From positions 124,001 to 188,000 of the forward strand of contig NZ_JAFBCZ010000007.1 in the NCBI RefSeq assembly GCF_016907925.1: 64,000 nucleotides of DNA, read 5' to 3'. How positions within the stretch are numbered: the first letter of the stretch is position 1; each line of letters opens with the position of its first letter. Below the pieces are notes generated by a model that was not told the DNA's origin, did no database searches, and saw only the letters and a list, made by a program, of their open reading frames with translations. The DNA is from Herpetosiphon giganteus. Lineage in GTDB: Bacteria > Chloroflexota > Chloroflexia > Chloroflexales > Herpetosiphonaceae. Shown here piece after piece: positions 52,364-60,176 of this stretch. A program made the translations under genes and the position numbers.

Positions 52364-52729
52364 CTACTCAAAATTGCGCGTGCCGCCAAAGACCCGCCCA
52401 ACCGGCATTGTCACAATAAAGCCTGTATTCGGATTATTCAGCGAGCCAGTAATTTGCTCAGTGACTGCGACCAAATGCTCAACTTGGCTGCTTTGCACCA
52501 CGCTGAGCAGCGTAAAATGGTGCATCTCATCGTCCTCAAGCAATTCGCGCAATGAAGGAAACAATGGTGCATCATCGCGATACAACGCATTGCCAATTCG
52601 GCCAAGGCCTGTGCTGCGCAGCACCGTCACGCCGCGCACACCTTGCTCCTCCCACGCCCGCAGCACCTCGTTTAAGAGATCAACATCATTTAAAATAAAG
52701 ATCAGCGTTTCTAATTGGCCTTGATTCAT
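52364..52729 (-). CDS. PII-like signalling protein, coupled to antiporter
   Basis: A 121-residue protein of the PII/CutA-like fold, beginning LETLIFILNDVDLLNEVLRA, then GVRGVTVLRSTGLGRIG, FPSLRELLEDDEMHHFTLLS, and ITGSLNNPNTGFIVTMPVG. The order of strands and the NPNTGFIVTMPV ending match Chloroflexota PII-related regulators; the T-loop uridylylation Tyr of classic GlnB is not seen. PII-like proteins bind nucleotides and control transporters. The gene follows the antiporter gene by 40 bases on the same strand, so it may gate that transporter. GGAG precedes the ATG at 52729; a longer frame to 52822 would overlap the antiporter. Confidence 0.75.
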   Translation of the reverse strand: MNQGQLETLIFILNDVDLLNEVLRAWEEQGVRGVTVLRSTGLGRIGNALYRDDAPLFPSLRELLEDDEMHHFTLLSVVQSSQVEHLVAVTEQITGSLNNPNTGFIVTMPVGRVFGGTRNFE

Positions 52730-52769
52730 AGCAATTGCTCCTTTGATACAACACTGACTGACGAGAATT

Positions 52770-54062
52770 TTAGTTGGGTTGTGGGCTTGGCGTTTCGGCT
52801 TTCGGCGTTTGATCGTTGCCAAACGACCAACGTAAAACTAATGGCGTGACCAAAGTTGTTACCAAAACCATCAATACGGTCATAGCAAACACATCTTCGC
52901 CAATAATCCCTTGGCGAATACCGACGCTGGCGACAATTAAGCCAACTTCGCCGCGCGAAATCATCCCCAAGCCAACCTGCAACGATTCTTTATTATTCAT
53001 GCCGCCAAGTTTTGCGCCCAAGCCACAACCAACAATTTTGCTCACAATCGCAATCAGGCAGAGCAAGACTGCAAAGAGCACCAAATCGCTTGGTAAAGCA
53101 AAAATATTGGCGTGCAGGCCGATGCTAGCAAAGAAGATCGGCACAAAGAAGGCGTAGGTCAAGGTTTGCATGCCATCCTCAATGCGGTTGTGATAGGGCG
53201 TGCGGCCAATAAATACACCAATCAGAAATGCCCCAGTAATAGCGGCAACGCCACCCAAAGCTTCAGCACTCCAAGCAGCAAGTAGCACCAAGACAATTGC
53301 GCTGCTCACCAGCGGTTGGCTAATGGGCAATTTGGCAGCTTTGCGGATAAGCCAAGGCAACGCGCGTAGCCCAAAAATACTCATCACCACAAAGTAGAGC
53401 AGCATTACACCCACGATGCTCAGCACCGTCATAATGCCGCCGCCACTGCTGGCAGTCAAGGCCACAAAGGTCGAGAGCAGCACAATCACCAAAACATCAT
53501 CGACAATTGCCGCGCCAAGCAGCGATAAACCAACGCGCGAACGCAATTTGCCAAGCTCCAGCAAGGTTTGCGCCGAAATTGAAACGCTGGTTGCAGTCAG
53601 CAAAATACCAATAAATAGGCTTTTGGTAAATGAGTAGTTGTTGGGCCAGAACCACGCCAGCGCAAAACCACCAAGCAATGGGATGATTACGCCCAACACG
53701 CCTGCGATCGTCGAAACTTTGCCCGCCGCCAAGAGATCGGGCAATTTGACCTCAAGTCCAGCCACAAACATCAAGAAAATCACGCCAATTTCGGCAATTT
53801 CAAAGACGGTTGTTTGTAAGTGTGGGCTGGTAAAAAAGCCCAGTTGCAGAAAATTGAGCACACTAGGGCCAAGCAAAATTCCCACTAAAAGCTCACCTAA
53901 AACTGCTGGCTGTTTGAGCTTGGTGCTGATAAGCCCGCCAATTTTGGCAGCGGCGATCAACACTGCCAACGCTAGCACCAACTGCAACAACGGCGACATG
54001 CCATCACCAGCAGCGGCGGCTGGCGCTGGGGCAGCATTGGCGTGAACCACGATCAGCGACAT
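52770..54062 (-). CDS. CPA2-family monovalent cation/proton antiporter
   Basis: A 430-residue membrane protein from the ATG at 54062 (AAGGAG 6 bases upstream). It has about 12 hydrophobic segments. The antiporter landmarks are QPAVLGELLVGILLGPSVL, FLMFVAGLEVKL (membrane helix with conserved Gly-Leu-Glu), TATSVSISAQTLLELGKL, GAAIVDDVLVIVLLS with the paired Asp of the ion site, and MISRGEVGLIVASVGI. There is no C-terminal TrkA-N domain, common in Kef proteins; a PII-like gene follows instead. An unusual intrinsic terminator lies in its leader. The ion (Na, K or H balance) is not determined. Confidence 0.9.
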   Translation of the reverse strand: MSLIVVHANAAPAPAAAAGDGMSPLLQLVLALAVLIAAAKIGGLISTKLKQPAVLGELLVGILLGPSVLNFLQLGFFTSPHLQTTVFEIAEIGVIFLMFVAGLEVKLPDLLAAGKVSTIAGVLGVIIPLLGGFALAWFWPNNYSFTKSLFIGILLTATSVSISAQTLLELGKLRSRVGLSLLGAAIVDDVLVIVLLSTFVALTASSGGGIMTVLSIVGVMLLYFVVMSIFGLRALPWLIRKAAKLPISQPLVSSAIVLVLLAAWSAEALGGVAAITGAFLIGVFIGRTPYHNRIEDGMQTLTYAFFVPIFFASIGLHANIFALPSDLVLFAVLLCLIAIVSKIVGCGLGAKLGGMNNKESLQVGLGMISRGEVGLIVASVGIRQGIIGEDVFAMTVLMVLVTTLVTPLVLRWSFGNDQTPKAETPSPQPN

Positions 54063-54122
54063 GCGCATCTCCTTTTTGGTTAATTTGGGGCTAGTGCCAG
54101 CAAATGCAACCAAAACTAAACT

Positions 54123-54176
54123 AAAAAAGCCGCATTGCTGCGACTGACTCCACCATGGTTGTCTCGGCGACGAGAC
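54123..54176 (-). promoter_or_regulatory. Attenuator-like leader of the antiporter gene
   Basis: On the minus strand a 7-bp hairpin (AGTCGCA, loop GCAA-type, TGCGGCT; 54129-54145) runs straight into six T (54123-54128), about 60 bases before the ATG. An upstream hairpin GTCTCG/CGAGAC sits at 54161-54176, and its loop contains GTCGC, the same pentamer as the terminator's left arm. The terminator's right arm could therefore pair with either. I do not recognise a known riboswitch class. Confidence 0.55.
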
Positions 54177-54210
54177 AGTATTCACTTTGGGCATGACCCT
54201 CTGAGCAAGC

Positions 54211-54239
54211 ACTGTACCCGAAAAAATTGGTCTGGTCAA
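54211..54239 (-). promoter_or_regulatory. Promoter of the antiporter/PII-like operon
   Basis: On the minus strand TTGACC (54239-54234) and TACAGT (54216-54211) are separated by 17 bases. Transcription would begin near 54204, giving a leader of about 140 bases that contains the attenuator-like hairpins. Confidence 0.65.
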
Positions 54240-54249
54240 ACGACTAAGA

Positions 54250-54640
54250 TTGATCCACGAAGAGCACGAAGAACGAAACCACGAAGGGCGCGAAGATCGC
54301 GAAGATGGGCTATTGGCTTTTGGCTATTGGAACCCGTGTTATCCTGCCAAACGTTCCGATAGTCCAGAGCCTATAGCCCTCATTCCTCTGTGCCGCTGCG
54401 TTAACGGTTTGATCCACGAATTGCACGAAGGCTGAAACCGCGAAGGACGCGAAGATCGCGAAGGCTGATTTTTGCCACGAATTCCACGAATTCCACGAAG
54501 ACTGATTTTTTTTGCCACCGATTGCCCAGATTTGCTTGATTATTCTTCGCTGCCTATCCCTGACTTCTGCCTTTTGCCTTTTGCCTTTTGCCTTTTGCCT
54601 TTTGCCTTCTGCCTTCTGACTTCTGACTTCTGACTTCATC
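54250..54640. repeat. Intergenic mosaic of short tandem words
   Basis: The gap 54240-54724 has no gene. It holds GATCCACGAAGAGCACGAAG, CGCGAAGATCGCGAAGATGG, TATTGGCTTTTGGCTATTGG, CTCTGTGCCGCTGCGTTAA, GAATTCCACGAATTCCACGA, and from about 54563 a clean heptamer array (TTTTGCC repeated about five times, then CTTCTGA/ACTTCTG units). The heptamer run is the longest in the window. Confidence 0.85.
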
Positions 54641-54724
54641 CCTCGCTCCTGAACCCTGACCTGCAAGTATGATATGATCTAGCGGATACTGCTATGAGCT
54701 TGATTTTAGTAAGGATGTTGCCCT

Positions 54725-55093
54725 ATGAGCGATGCACCTGAAATGCTGCCAGACGAGCAGCCAGATGCTGCGCCAGTGTTCGATAAAGAAGCTGCCCGCG
54801 CCCGCTACCGCGCCATGATGCGCAGTTGGCCTATGCGTTTGATGTTTGCCATGACTGGCTTGGTAATTGTTGCAACTTGGGTTTTTGCCTTTGGTGCTGC
54901 CTATGGCCCCGATGTTAAAGAATTGCCCGGCCACGATGTTACGGTGGCGGTTGCTGAATGTAAGACGTGTCATAACGCTGGCTTGCCAACCGCGCCCAGT
55001 TTTAACCATAGCTTTGCGCCAACCTGTGGCTTTTGCCATGTACAGGGCATGCCGCCAACCACGCCATTAACCAGCACATCGAGGTTGCGCTAA
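54725..55093 (+). CDS. Small membrane-anchored diheme cytochrome c
   Basis: 122 residues. An acidic N-terminus, one membrane helix at about 37-60 (uncleaved anchor), then two CxxCH heme-c sites: CKTCH at 79-83 and CGFCH at 101-105, with further His and Met residues (FNHSF, GMPP) that could be axial ligands. This looks like a short electron carrier on the outer face of the membrane. Nothing respiratory is adjacent, and the next gene, mnmE, starts on its stop codon (TAATG). AAGGA lies about 10 bases before the ATG. No named family is recognised. Confidence 0.75.
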   Translation: MSDAPEMLPDEQPDAAPVFDKEAARARYRAMMRSWPMRLMFAMTGLVIVATWVFAFGAAYGPDVKELPGHDVTVAVAECKTCHNAGLPTAPSFNHSFAPTCGFCHVQGMPPTTPLTSTSRLR

Positions 55094-56457
55094 TGCTCTA
55101 TGCCGATACGATTGCTGCCTTGGCTACGCCGCCCGGGGTTGGTGGGGTTGGCATTATTCGGGTCAGCGGCCCGCAAAGCCTGACAATTGCCCAAACCATA
55201 ATCAAGCCACGCCGCAAAGGCGTTTGGCGCTCCTACCAAATGCGCTATGGCCATGTGCTCGACGAACAAGGTCAGGTTGTCGATGAAGTGTTGGCAGTTT
55301 TTTTCAAAGGCCCACGGTCGTTCACTGGCGAGGATATTCTTGAGATTCATTGCCATGGCGGCCCGCTGCCGTTGCGCCGAACCCTCAGCTTGGCTTTGGC
55401 TCATGGCGCGCGTTTGGCGAACCCAGGCGAATTTAGCTTACGCGCCTTTGCCAATGGCCGGATTGATTTGGCTCAAGCAGAAGCAACCCTCGACGTGATC
55501 GAAGCTCAAACCAATTTGGGTCTGAGCTTGGCGCTCGATCAGCTTGGCGGCGGGCTTTCGCGCGATTTGCGCAGCCTGCGCGAGCAGTTGATGTATCCGC
55601 TGGCCTATGTCACGGCCCTAACCGATTTTCCCGAAGATGATGTGCCAAGTGAGGAATTGCTGCCGCCGTTGCGTCAAGCCCACAGCTTGCTCAGCCAATT
55701 ATTGGCCGGAGCCGATCAAGGTGTGGTTGTGCGCGAAGGAGCGCGGGCGGCGCTGGTTGGTCGGCCAAATGCTGGTAAATCAAGTTTGATGAATGCCTTG
55801 TTGCGCACCGAACGCGCGATCGTCACCGCAATTCCAGGCACAACCCGCGATACCTTGGAAGAAACCGCCAATCTTGGCGGCATACCGGTGGTGCTGATCG
55901 ACACCGCGGGAATTACCGAAACCGACGATGTGGTTGAGCGAATTGGAGTCGAACGCTCGCGAGCAGCGTTGAGCAAGGCCGATTTGGTGCTGCTGTTGAT
56001 TGATGGTTCGCAGCCGTTGAGCGCCGAGGATCTGGCGATTGCCCAATTAACCCACGAACGGCCAACAATTCTGATTGCGACCAAAGCCGATTTAGGCCAG
56101 AACACCGATTTAAGCCCGCTTAGTCAAGCCCATCCTGCGCTCCGTGGTAGCATCGCAATCTCATCGCAGGCTGGCACGGGCCTGGATTATTTAGGTACAA
56201 TGGTAGCTGAGCAATTGCTTGGTGGTTTGCCGCTCAGCGATGCCCGCTTAGTGACCAATCCACGCCATCGTGATGCCCTGCGTCGTGCCAATGCCGCCCT
56301 TGAGCAAGCGATCCAAGGCTTTCAAGAAGGTCGCCCAGTCGATCTGATTGCGATCGATTTGCATGAGGCAATTACCAGCCTTGGCGAAATTACAGGCGAA
56401 ACGGTCGAGCATGATTTATTAAATATGATCTTTAGTCGCTTCTGTATTGGCAAATAA
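55093..56457 (+). CDS. mnmE: tRNA modification GTPase MnmE
   Basis: MnmE, with MnmG, installs the cmnm5 group at wobble U34 of certain tRNAs. The 454-residue protein starts MLYADTIAALATPPGVGGVG, the folate-binding N-domain signature. The G domain is inserted in the helical domain with G1 GRPNAGKSSLMNALL at 223-237, G2/G3 PGTTRDTLEE and DTAGI, and NKxD as TKAD. The C-terminus ends FCIGK with the catalytic Cys451. The ATG at 55093 shares a base with the cytochrome stop. mnmG is not in the window. Confidence 0.96.
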   Translation: MLYADTIAALATPPGVGGVGIIRVSGPQSLTIAQTIIKPRRKGVWRSYQMRYGHVLDEQGQVVDEVLAVFFKGPRSFTGEDILEIHCHGGPLPLRRTLSLALAHGARLANPGEFSLRAFANGRIDLAQAEATLDVIEAQTNLGLSLALDQLGGGLSRDLRSLREQLMYPLAYVTALTDFPEDDVPSEELLPPLRQAHSLLSQLLAGADQGVVVREGARAALVGRPNAGKSSLMNALLRTERAIVTAIPGTTRDTLEETANLGGIPVVLIDTAGITETDDVVERIGVERSRAALSKADLVLLLIDGSQPLSAEDLAIAQLTHERPTILIATKADLGQNTDLSPLSQAHPALRGSIAISSQAGTGLDYLGTMVAEQLLGGLPLSDARLVTNPRHRDALRRANAALEQAIQGFQEGRPVDLIAIDLHEAITSLGEITGETVEHDLLNMIFSRFCIGK

Positions 56458-56483
56458 CTGCCTAACCCGCAAGGAGCAAGCCC

Positions 56484-57518
56484 GTGCTAGATTCAAAGCA
56501 GCTACCCGTCGAACGCGCCAAACTTTACGCTCGAATTATGCTCGGCATTACAGCGCTGTTTATGCCAATTCCGATTATCGATTGGGAGAATGTGCATTCG
56601 CAGATTAATTTTTATGTGGCGATTGTGCATGGTTTGCTCATCGTTGGCTATATTTTTCTGGTCAAGCCCAATAATCTCTATCCATTAACGTTATTGTTGC
56701 ACTTTGCCAGCTCAATTACAGTCGCCATGATCAATCATAATGTTGGCGGATTTGTCTCGTATCATTTCGCTACAATTTGTATTGAATTGGTTGGCGCGGG
56801 CTTTATTTTGGCGCGTGGGCGTTGGATTTTCGCAGCGGTGGCAATTAGTGTTTTTACTCATCTGATTGCCATCAGTATCGAAATGAATCGCACGTGGGGC
56901 TTTAACGATGGCGATTCGTTACTGATGATGAGTGTCAGTGATAATTACAAATATCTAGCCATGGTTTCGCAAACGATTTTGCTGATTGGCACTGGAGTGA
57001 TTATTGCTGCCCTGATGCATGTGATTAATCAGCGTGAACAAGCCTTAGAAGAATCACGTCAAGCGATGCAGCAACGCTCCGATGAGCTAGCCAGCTTGGC
57101 AATTCGGCTAGAAACCGCAAATCAACAATTGGTTTCAACCGAAACCACCTTGCGCCAAACCGTTGATGCGTTGACGGTGGCTGCTTTGCCGGTTGGCGAC
57201 GATGTGGTGGTGCTGCCATTAGTTGGTGGCTTCGATGCCCAACGCGCCAAAGCGGTGGAAGCGTCCTTGCTTAGCTATTTGCACGAACAACGCGCCAACA
57301 CCTTGATTCTTGATCTGACGAGCGTGCCAGCAGCCTCGGAAACCTTGTTGACGATGCTCGAACGGATTATCCAAGGCACCCGCTTGTTGGGCGCACGCGT
57401 GATTTTGGCTGGATTGCAACCAGAAGTCGCGCCAATGATGGTACAGTTAAAGCTCAACCGCCAAAACGTGCTTTCGGCACCAACTTTGGCGGCAGCCTTA
57501 GAACTTCGTTCAACCTAA
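56484..57518 (+). CDS. Membrane protein with C-terminal STAS domain
   Basis: 344 residues. Six membrane helices (about residues 17-190) form an N-terminal sensor-like domain. A coiled coil (about 188-225: REQALEESRQAMQQRSDELA) leads to a STAS domain of the RsbR type (about 238-340: VVVLPLVGGFDAQRAKAVE, LILDLTSVPAASETLLTML, ARVILAGLQPEVA). The Thr/Ser in DLTSVP marks the usual phosphorylation region. RsbR-like proteins build stressosomes that pass signals to anti-sigma partners; here the sensor is in the membrane. No partner kinase gene is adjacent. Confidence 0.8.
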   Translation: MLDSKQLPVERAKLYARIMLGITALFMPIPIIDWENVHSQINFYVAIVHGLLIVGYIFLVKPNNLYPLTLLLHFASSITVAMINHNVGGFVSYHFATICIELVGAGFILARGRWIFAAVAISVFTHLIAISIEMNRTWGFNDGDSLLMMSVSDNYKYLAMVSQTILLIGTGVIIAALMHVINQREQALEESRQAMQQRSDELASLAIRLETANQQLVSTETTLRQTVDALTVAALPVGDDVVVLPLVGGFDAQRAKAVEASLLSYLHEQRANTLILDLTSVPAASETLLTMLERIIQGTRLLGARVILAGLQPEVAPMMVQLKLNRQNVLSAPTLAAALELRST

Positions 57519-57534
57519 GCATAAGGGGGATTGT

Positions 57535-57813
57535 GTGGAAACAACCCGCGCCCATGTGATTGTGACCGGAACCGTGCAAGGGGTAAATTTTCGCGCTAAT
57601 TGTCGCGACCAAGCCCGTTTGGCCAAGGTTGGCGGTTGGGTCAAAAACCTGCCCGACGGCAGCGTCGAAGCAATCTTCGAGGGCAGCCAAGCAGGCGTGC
57701 AGCGCATGATTAGCTGGTGCTATAGCGGCCCAGTGCATGCCAAAGTGCAACACGTTGAAGTTACGTGGCAAGAACCAACCCATCGCGAGCCAACTTTTGA
57801 TATTGCGTGGTAA
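57535..57813 (+). CDS. acyP: Acylphosphatase
   Basis: A 92-residue acylphosphatase that hydrolyses carboxyl-phosphate bonds. TGTVQGVNFRANCRDQA contains the phosphate-binding loop and the catalytic Arg; GGWVKNLPDGSVEAIFEG contains the catalytic Asn. It starts at GTG 57535 with GGGGG about 6 bases upstream. NFR replaces the more common GFR/YFR. The DJ-1-like gene follows 6 bases later. Confidence 0.92.
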   Translation: METTRAHVIVTGTVQGVNFRANCRDQARLAKVGGWVKNLPDGSVEAIFEGSQAGVQRMISWCYSGPVHAKVQHVEVTWQEPTHREPTFDIAW

Positions 57814-57819
57814 TCAACA

Positions 57820-58386
57820 ATGACAATTAAATCAATTGGCATCTTGCTGTTCAACGATGCAGAGGAATTGGATTTTATCGGGCCACTGGAAGTATTTGGT
57901 ATGGCTAGCAATTGGGTCGATCTCACGGTCAACACGGTTGCTGAGCAAGCTCAAACTGTCAAAGCCCGCTATGGCCTAAAAATTCAGCCCGATTATGGCT
58001 TTGCCGATGCGCCAGCTTTTGATGTGGTGTTGGTGCCAGGCGGGCTTGGCGCACGGACGCATGCCCGTCACAACAACCTCATTCTCGATTATTTGCGCCA
58101 ACAGCGCGATCGGGGCTGGGTTGTGTCGGTTTGCACTGGGGCCTTGGTGCTTTCGGCTGCTGGCTTGCTCGATGGCCAACGCGCCACAACCCACTACACC
58201 GCCTTTGATCTCTTGGCGGAAAATAGCCAGATTACGGTCGAGCGCGAACAACGCTATATCATTGCGCCGCCAATTGCCAGCTCAGCAGGCGTTTCGGCAG
58301 GCATTGATTTGGCACTCGCCTTGCTAGAAACCTGGTTTACGCCAGAACTTCGTGCCCAAGTTGCCGAGCGCATCGAATGGCGCTAG
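57820..58386 (+). CDS. DJ-1/PfpI family protein
   Basis: 188 residues of the class I amidotransferase-like DJ-1/PfpI superfamily. EELDFIGPLEVFGMA at 15-29, DVVLVPGGLGART, and the nucleophile elbow VSVCTGALVLSAAGLLDG with Cys105 are present. The close match is to the isonitrile hydratase and transcription regulator-linked subgroup rather than to chaperone DJ-1. No DNA-binding domain is attached. Function in this cell is not known. Confidence 0.85.
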   Translation: MTIKSIGILLFNDAEELDFIGPLEVFGMASNWVDLTVNTVAEQAQTVKARYGLKIQPDYGFADAPAFDVVLVPGGLGARTHARHNNLILDYLRQQRDRGWVVSVCTGALVLSAAGLLDGQRATTHYTAFDLLAENSQITVEREQRYIIAPPIASSAGVSAGIDLALALLETWFTPELRAQVAERIEWR

Positions 58387-58419
58387 GGTCGTTCCCCGCT
58401 TGCTAGCCGAGAAATAGCT

Positions 58420-60114
58420 ATGTCAAACAGTAACCAGCGGCGCATTCAATGGCTCTATTGGCTTTTGGCCTTGCCAGCGCTCGCTTTTTTTATGCTCTTT
58501 TTTGGAGTGCCACTCTGGGCCATTATGCAACGCGCCTTTGCAGAAAAGGGCTTGTTGGTTGCCATCCAAGCAGTAGTGAGCAACCGCAGCTTGCTGCATG
58601 TTGTGGCTTGGAGCGCTTGGCAAGCCAGCCTTTCAACTTTTTTTACGCTGCTGCTCGGCGTGCCAACCGCCTATATTCTGGCGCACTATCGCTTTCCCGG
58701 GAGGGCATTAATTCGCTCGTTGATTGCAGTGCCATTTGTGTTGCCAACCGTGGTTGTGGCCTTGGCTTTTCGCGCCTTGCTTGGCGAGCGTGGCTTGGTC
58801 AATCGCTGGTTGATGGAGTGGTTTGAGCTTACGCACGCGCCGTTGCAGCTTGAACAAAGCCTTGGCATGATTTTGCTGGCGCATGTTTTTTTCAATCTGA
58901 CGGTTGTCGTGCGTTTGCTCAGCGCCTATTGGAGCAACCACGACCCGCGTTTGGAGGCTTCGGCCAATGTGCTGGGTTCGCCACGCTGGCGAGTTTGGCT
59001 CGAAGTGACCTTGCCCTTGGCAATGCCAGCCTTGTTAGCAGCAGCATTGTTGGTCTTTACTTTTACCTTTTCGGCCTTTGGCACGGTGCTGTTATTGGGC
59101 AGCAGCCAACAACGTACCATCGAGGTCGAAATTTATGATCAAGCAATTCGCCAATTTAATTTGCCTGTTGCAGCAACCCTCTCGCTGTTGCAAATGCTCA
59201 CCAGTTTGGGCTTGACCTTGGCTTATACGCGGCTTGTGCGGCGGAGCAGCGTGGCCCAAGAAGCCCAGCAATTGCCGTTGCGCCGTGCTCAGCGTTGGTC
59301 AACCCGCTTGGTAATCGGCATAATGCTGCTGCTGGTAGGGAGTTTGATCGTTTTGCCGTTGGGTAGTTTGTTGCTTGGCGCATTGCGCATTGATGGCCAG
59401 TGGAGCCTTGAATATTTTCGCATGCTAGGCATCAATCAGCGCGGGAGTTATGCCTATGTGCCGCCAACCCAAGCTATGCTCAACTCGCTGCGTTATGCAG
59501 CCATTACGACTGTTTTGGCCTTGGCGTTTGGCTTACCCTGTGCCTATTTGCTGGCTCAGCCCCAAGGTCGCCTCACCAAGCTGCTCGATGGCGTGCTGAT
59601 GCTGCCCTTGGGCACATCGGCGGTAACTATCGGTTTGGGCTATATTATCGCTTTTCGTTCGTATGAACTTTGGGGCTGGGAAACCCCTGATCTGCGGCGT
59701 TGGTCGGGCTTGTTGCCATTAGCTCATACCTTGCTGGCCTTGCCATTTGTGATTCGCACAATGTTGCCAGCCTTGCGGCGTTTAAACCCACGTTTACGTG
59801 AGGCTGCCCGCATGTTGGGTGCAAAACCATGGCAGGCTTGGCGCGAAGTTGATTTGGGTTTGCTCCTGCCAAGTATCATGGCTTCGGCACTCTTTGCATT
59901 TACTGTTTCGTTAGGCGATTTTGGAGCGGCGCTGGTTGTGAGCGTCACTAGCCCCGATACTGCCACCATGCCCGTGGTAATTTTTCGCTTTTTGGGCCAA
60001 CCTGGCGCAAGCAACTATGGCCAAGCCTTGGCGATGAGCAGCCTGTTAATGCTGGTTACCTTTGTGAGTTTTGGCCTGTTGGAGCGCTTCCGCGACCAAG
60101 GCAGCGAATGGTGA
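58420..60114 (+). CDS. Fused two-domain ABC permease (ThiP/FbpB type)
   Basis: A 564-residue membrane protein with two tandem permease domains (about 1-275 and 290-564), each with about six helices. The EAA loops are EASANVLGSPRWRVWLEVTL and EAARMLGAKPWQAWREVDL. This layout is that of thiamine (ThiP) and ferric iron (FbpB) permeases. Neither the binding protein nor the ATPase gene is beside it: acyP and a DJ-1 gene precede it and a histidine kinase follows. The substrate, thiamine, iron or a related compound, is undecided. Confidence 0.85.
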   Translation: MSNSNQRRIQWLYWLLALPALAFFMLFFGVPLWAIMQRAFAEKGLLVAIQAVVSNRSLLHVVAWSAWQASLSTFFTLLLGVPTAYILAHYRFPGRALIRSLIAVPFVLPTVVVALAFRALLGERGLVNRWLMEWFELTHAPLQLEQSLGMILLAHVFFNLTVVVRLLSAYWSNHDPRLEASANVLGSPRWRVWLEVTLPLAMPALLAAALLVFTFTFSAFGTVLLLGSSQQRTIEVEIYDQAIRQFNLPVAATLSLLQMLTSLGLTLAYTRLVRRSSVAQEAQQLPLRRAQRWSTRLVIGIMLLLVGSLIVLPLGSLLLGALRIDGQWSLEYFRMLGINQRGSYAYVPPTQAMLNSLRYAAITTVLALAFGLPCAYLLAQPQGRLTKLLDGVLMLPLGTSAVTIGLGYIIAFRSYELWGWETPDLRRWSGLLPLAHTLLALPFVIRTMLPALRRLNPRLREAARMLGAKPWQAWREVDLGLLLPSIMASALFAFTVSLGDFGAALVVSVTSPDTATMPVVIFRFLGQPGASNYGQALAMSSLLMLVTFVSFGLLERFRDQGSEW

Positions 60115-60132
60115 TAACTAGACAGAATGGAG

Positions 60133-60138
60133 TATAAT
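60133..60138 (+). promoter_or_regulatory. -10 element before hybrid histidine kinase
   Basis: A perfect TATAAT lies 39 bases before the ATG at 60177, followed by AG. The -35 region (around 60110) is not recognisable. Confidence 0.4.
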
Positions 60139-60176
60139 AGCAATTGGAATCCGTTGGCTTGGCGAAGGAAGGTTGC

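Noticed and set aside
52730-52822. Longer PII-like start reading MATIKRRKPKR
   Set aside because: It overlaps the antiporter's 3' end and lacks a ribosome site; the ATG at 52729 begins the fold.
54129-54204. Antiporter leader as fluoride, c-di-GMP or manganese riboswitch
   Set aside because: I do not see the conserved cores of these classes in the leader; only the generic terminator layout is supported.
54063-54239. Longer antiporter N-terminus of 59 extra residues
   Set aside because: It would span the promoter, leader hairpins and the AAGGAG site for the ATG at 54062.
54310-54666. 118-residue frame rich in KGKRQKAEGK-type repeats
   Set aside because: It is a translation of the TTTTGCC heptamer array and word repeats, not a gene.
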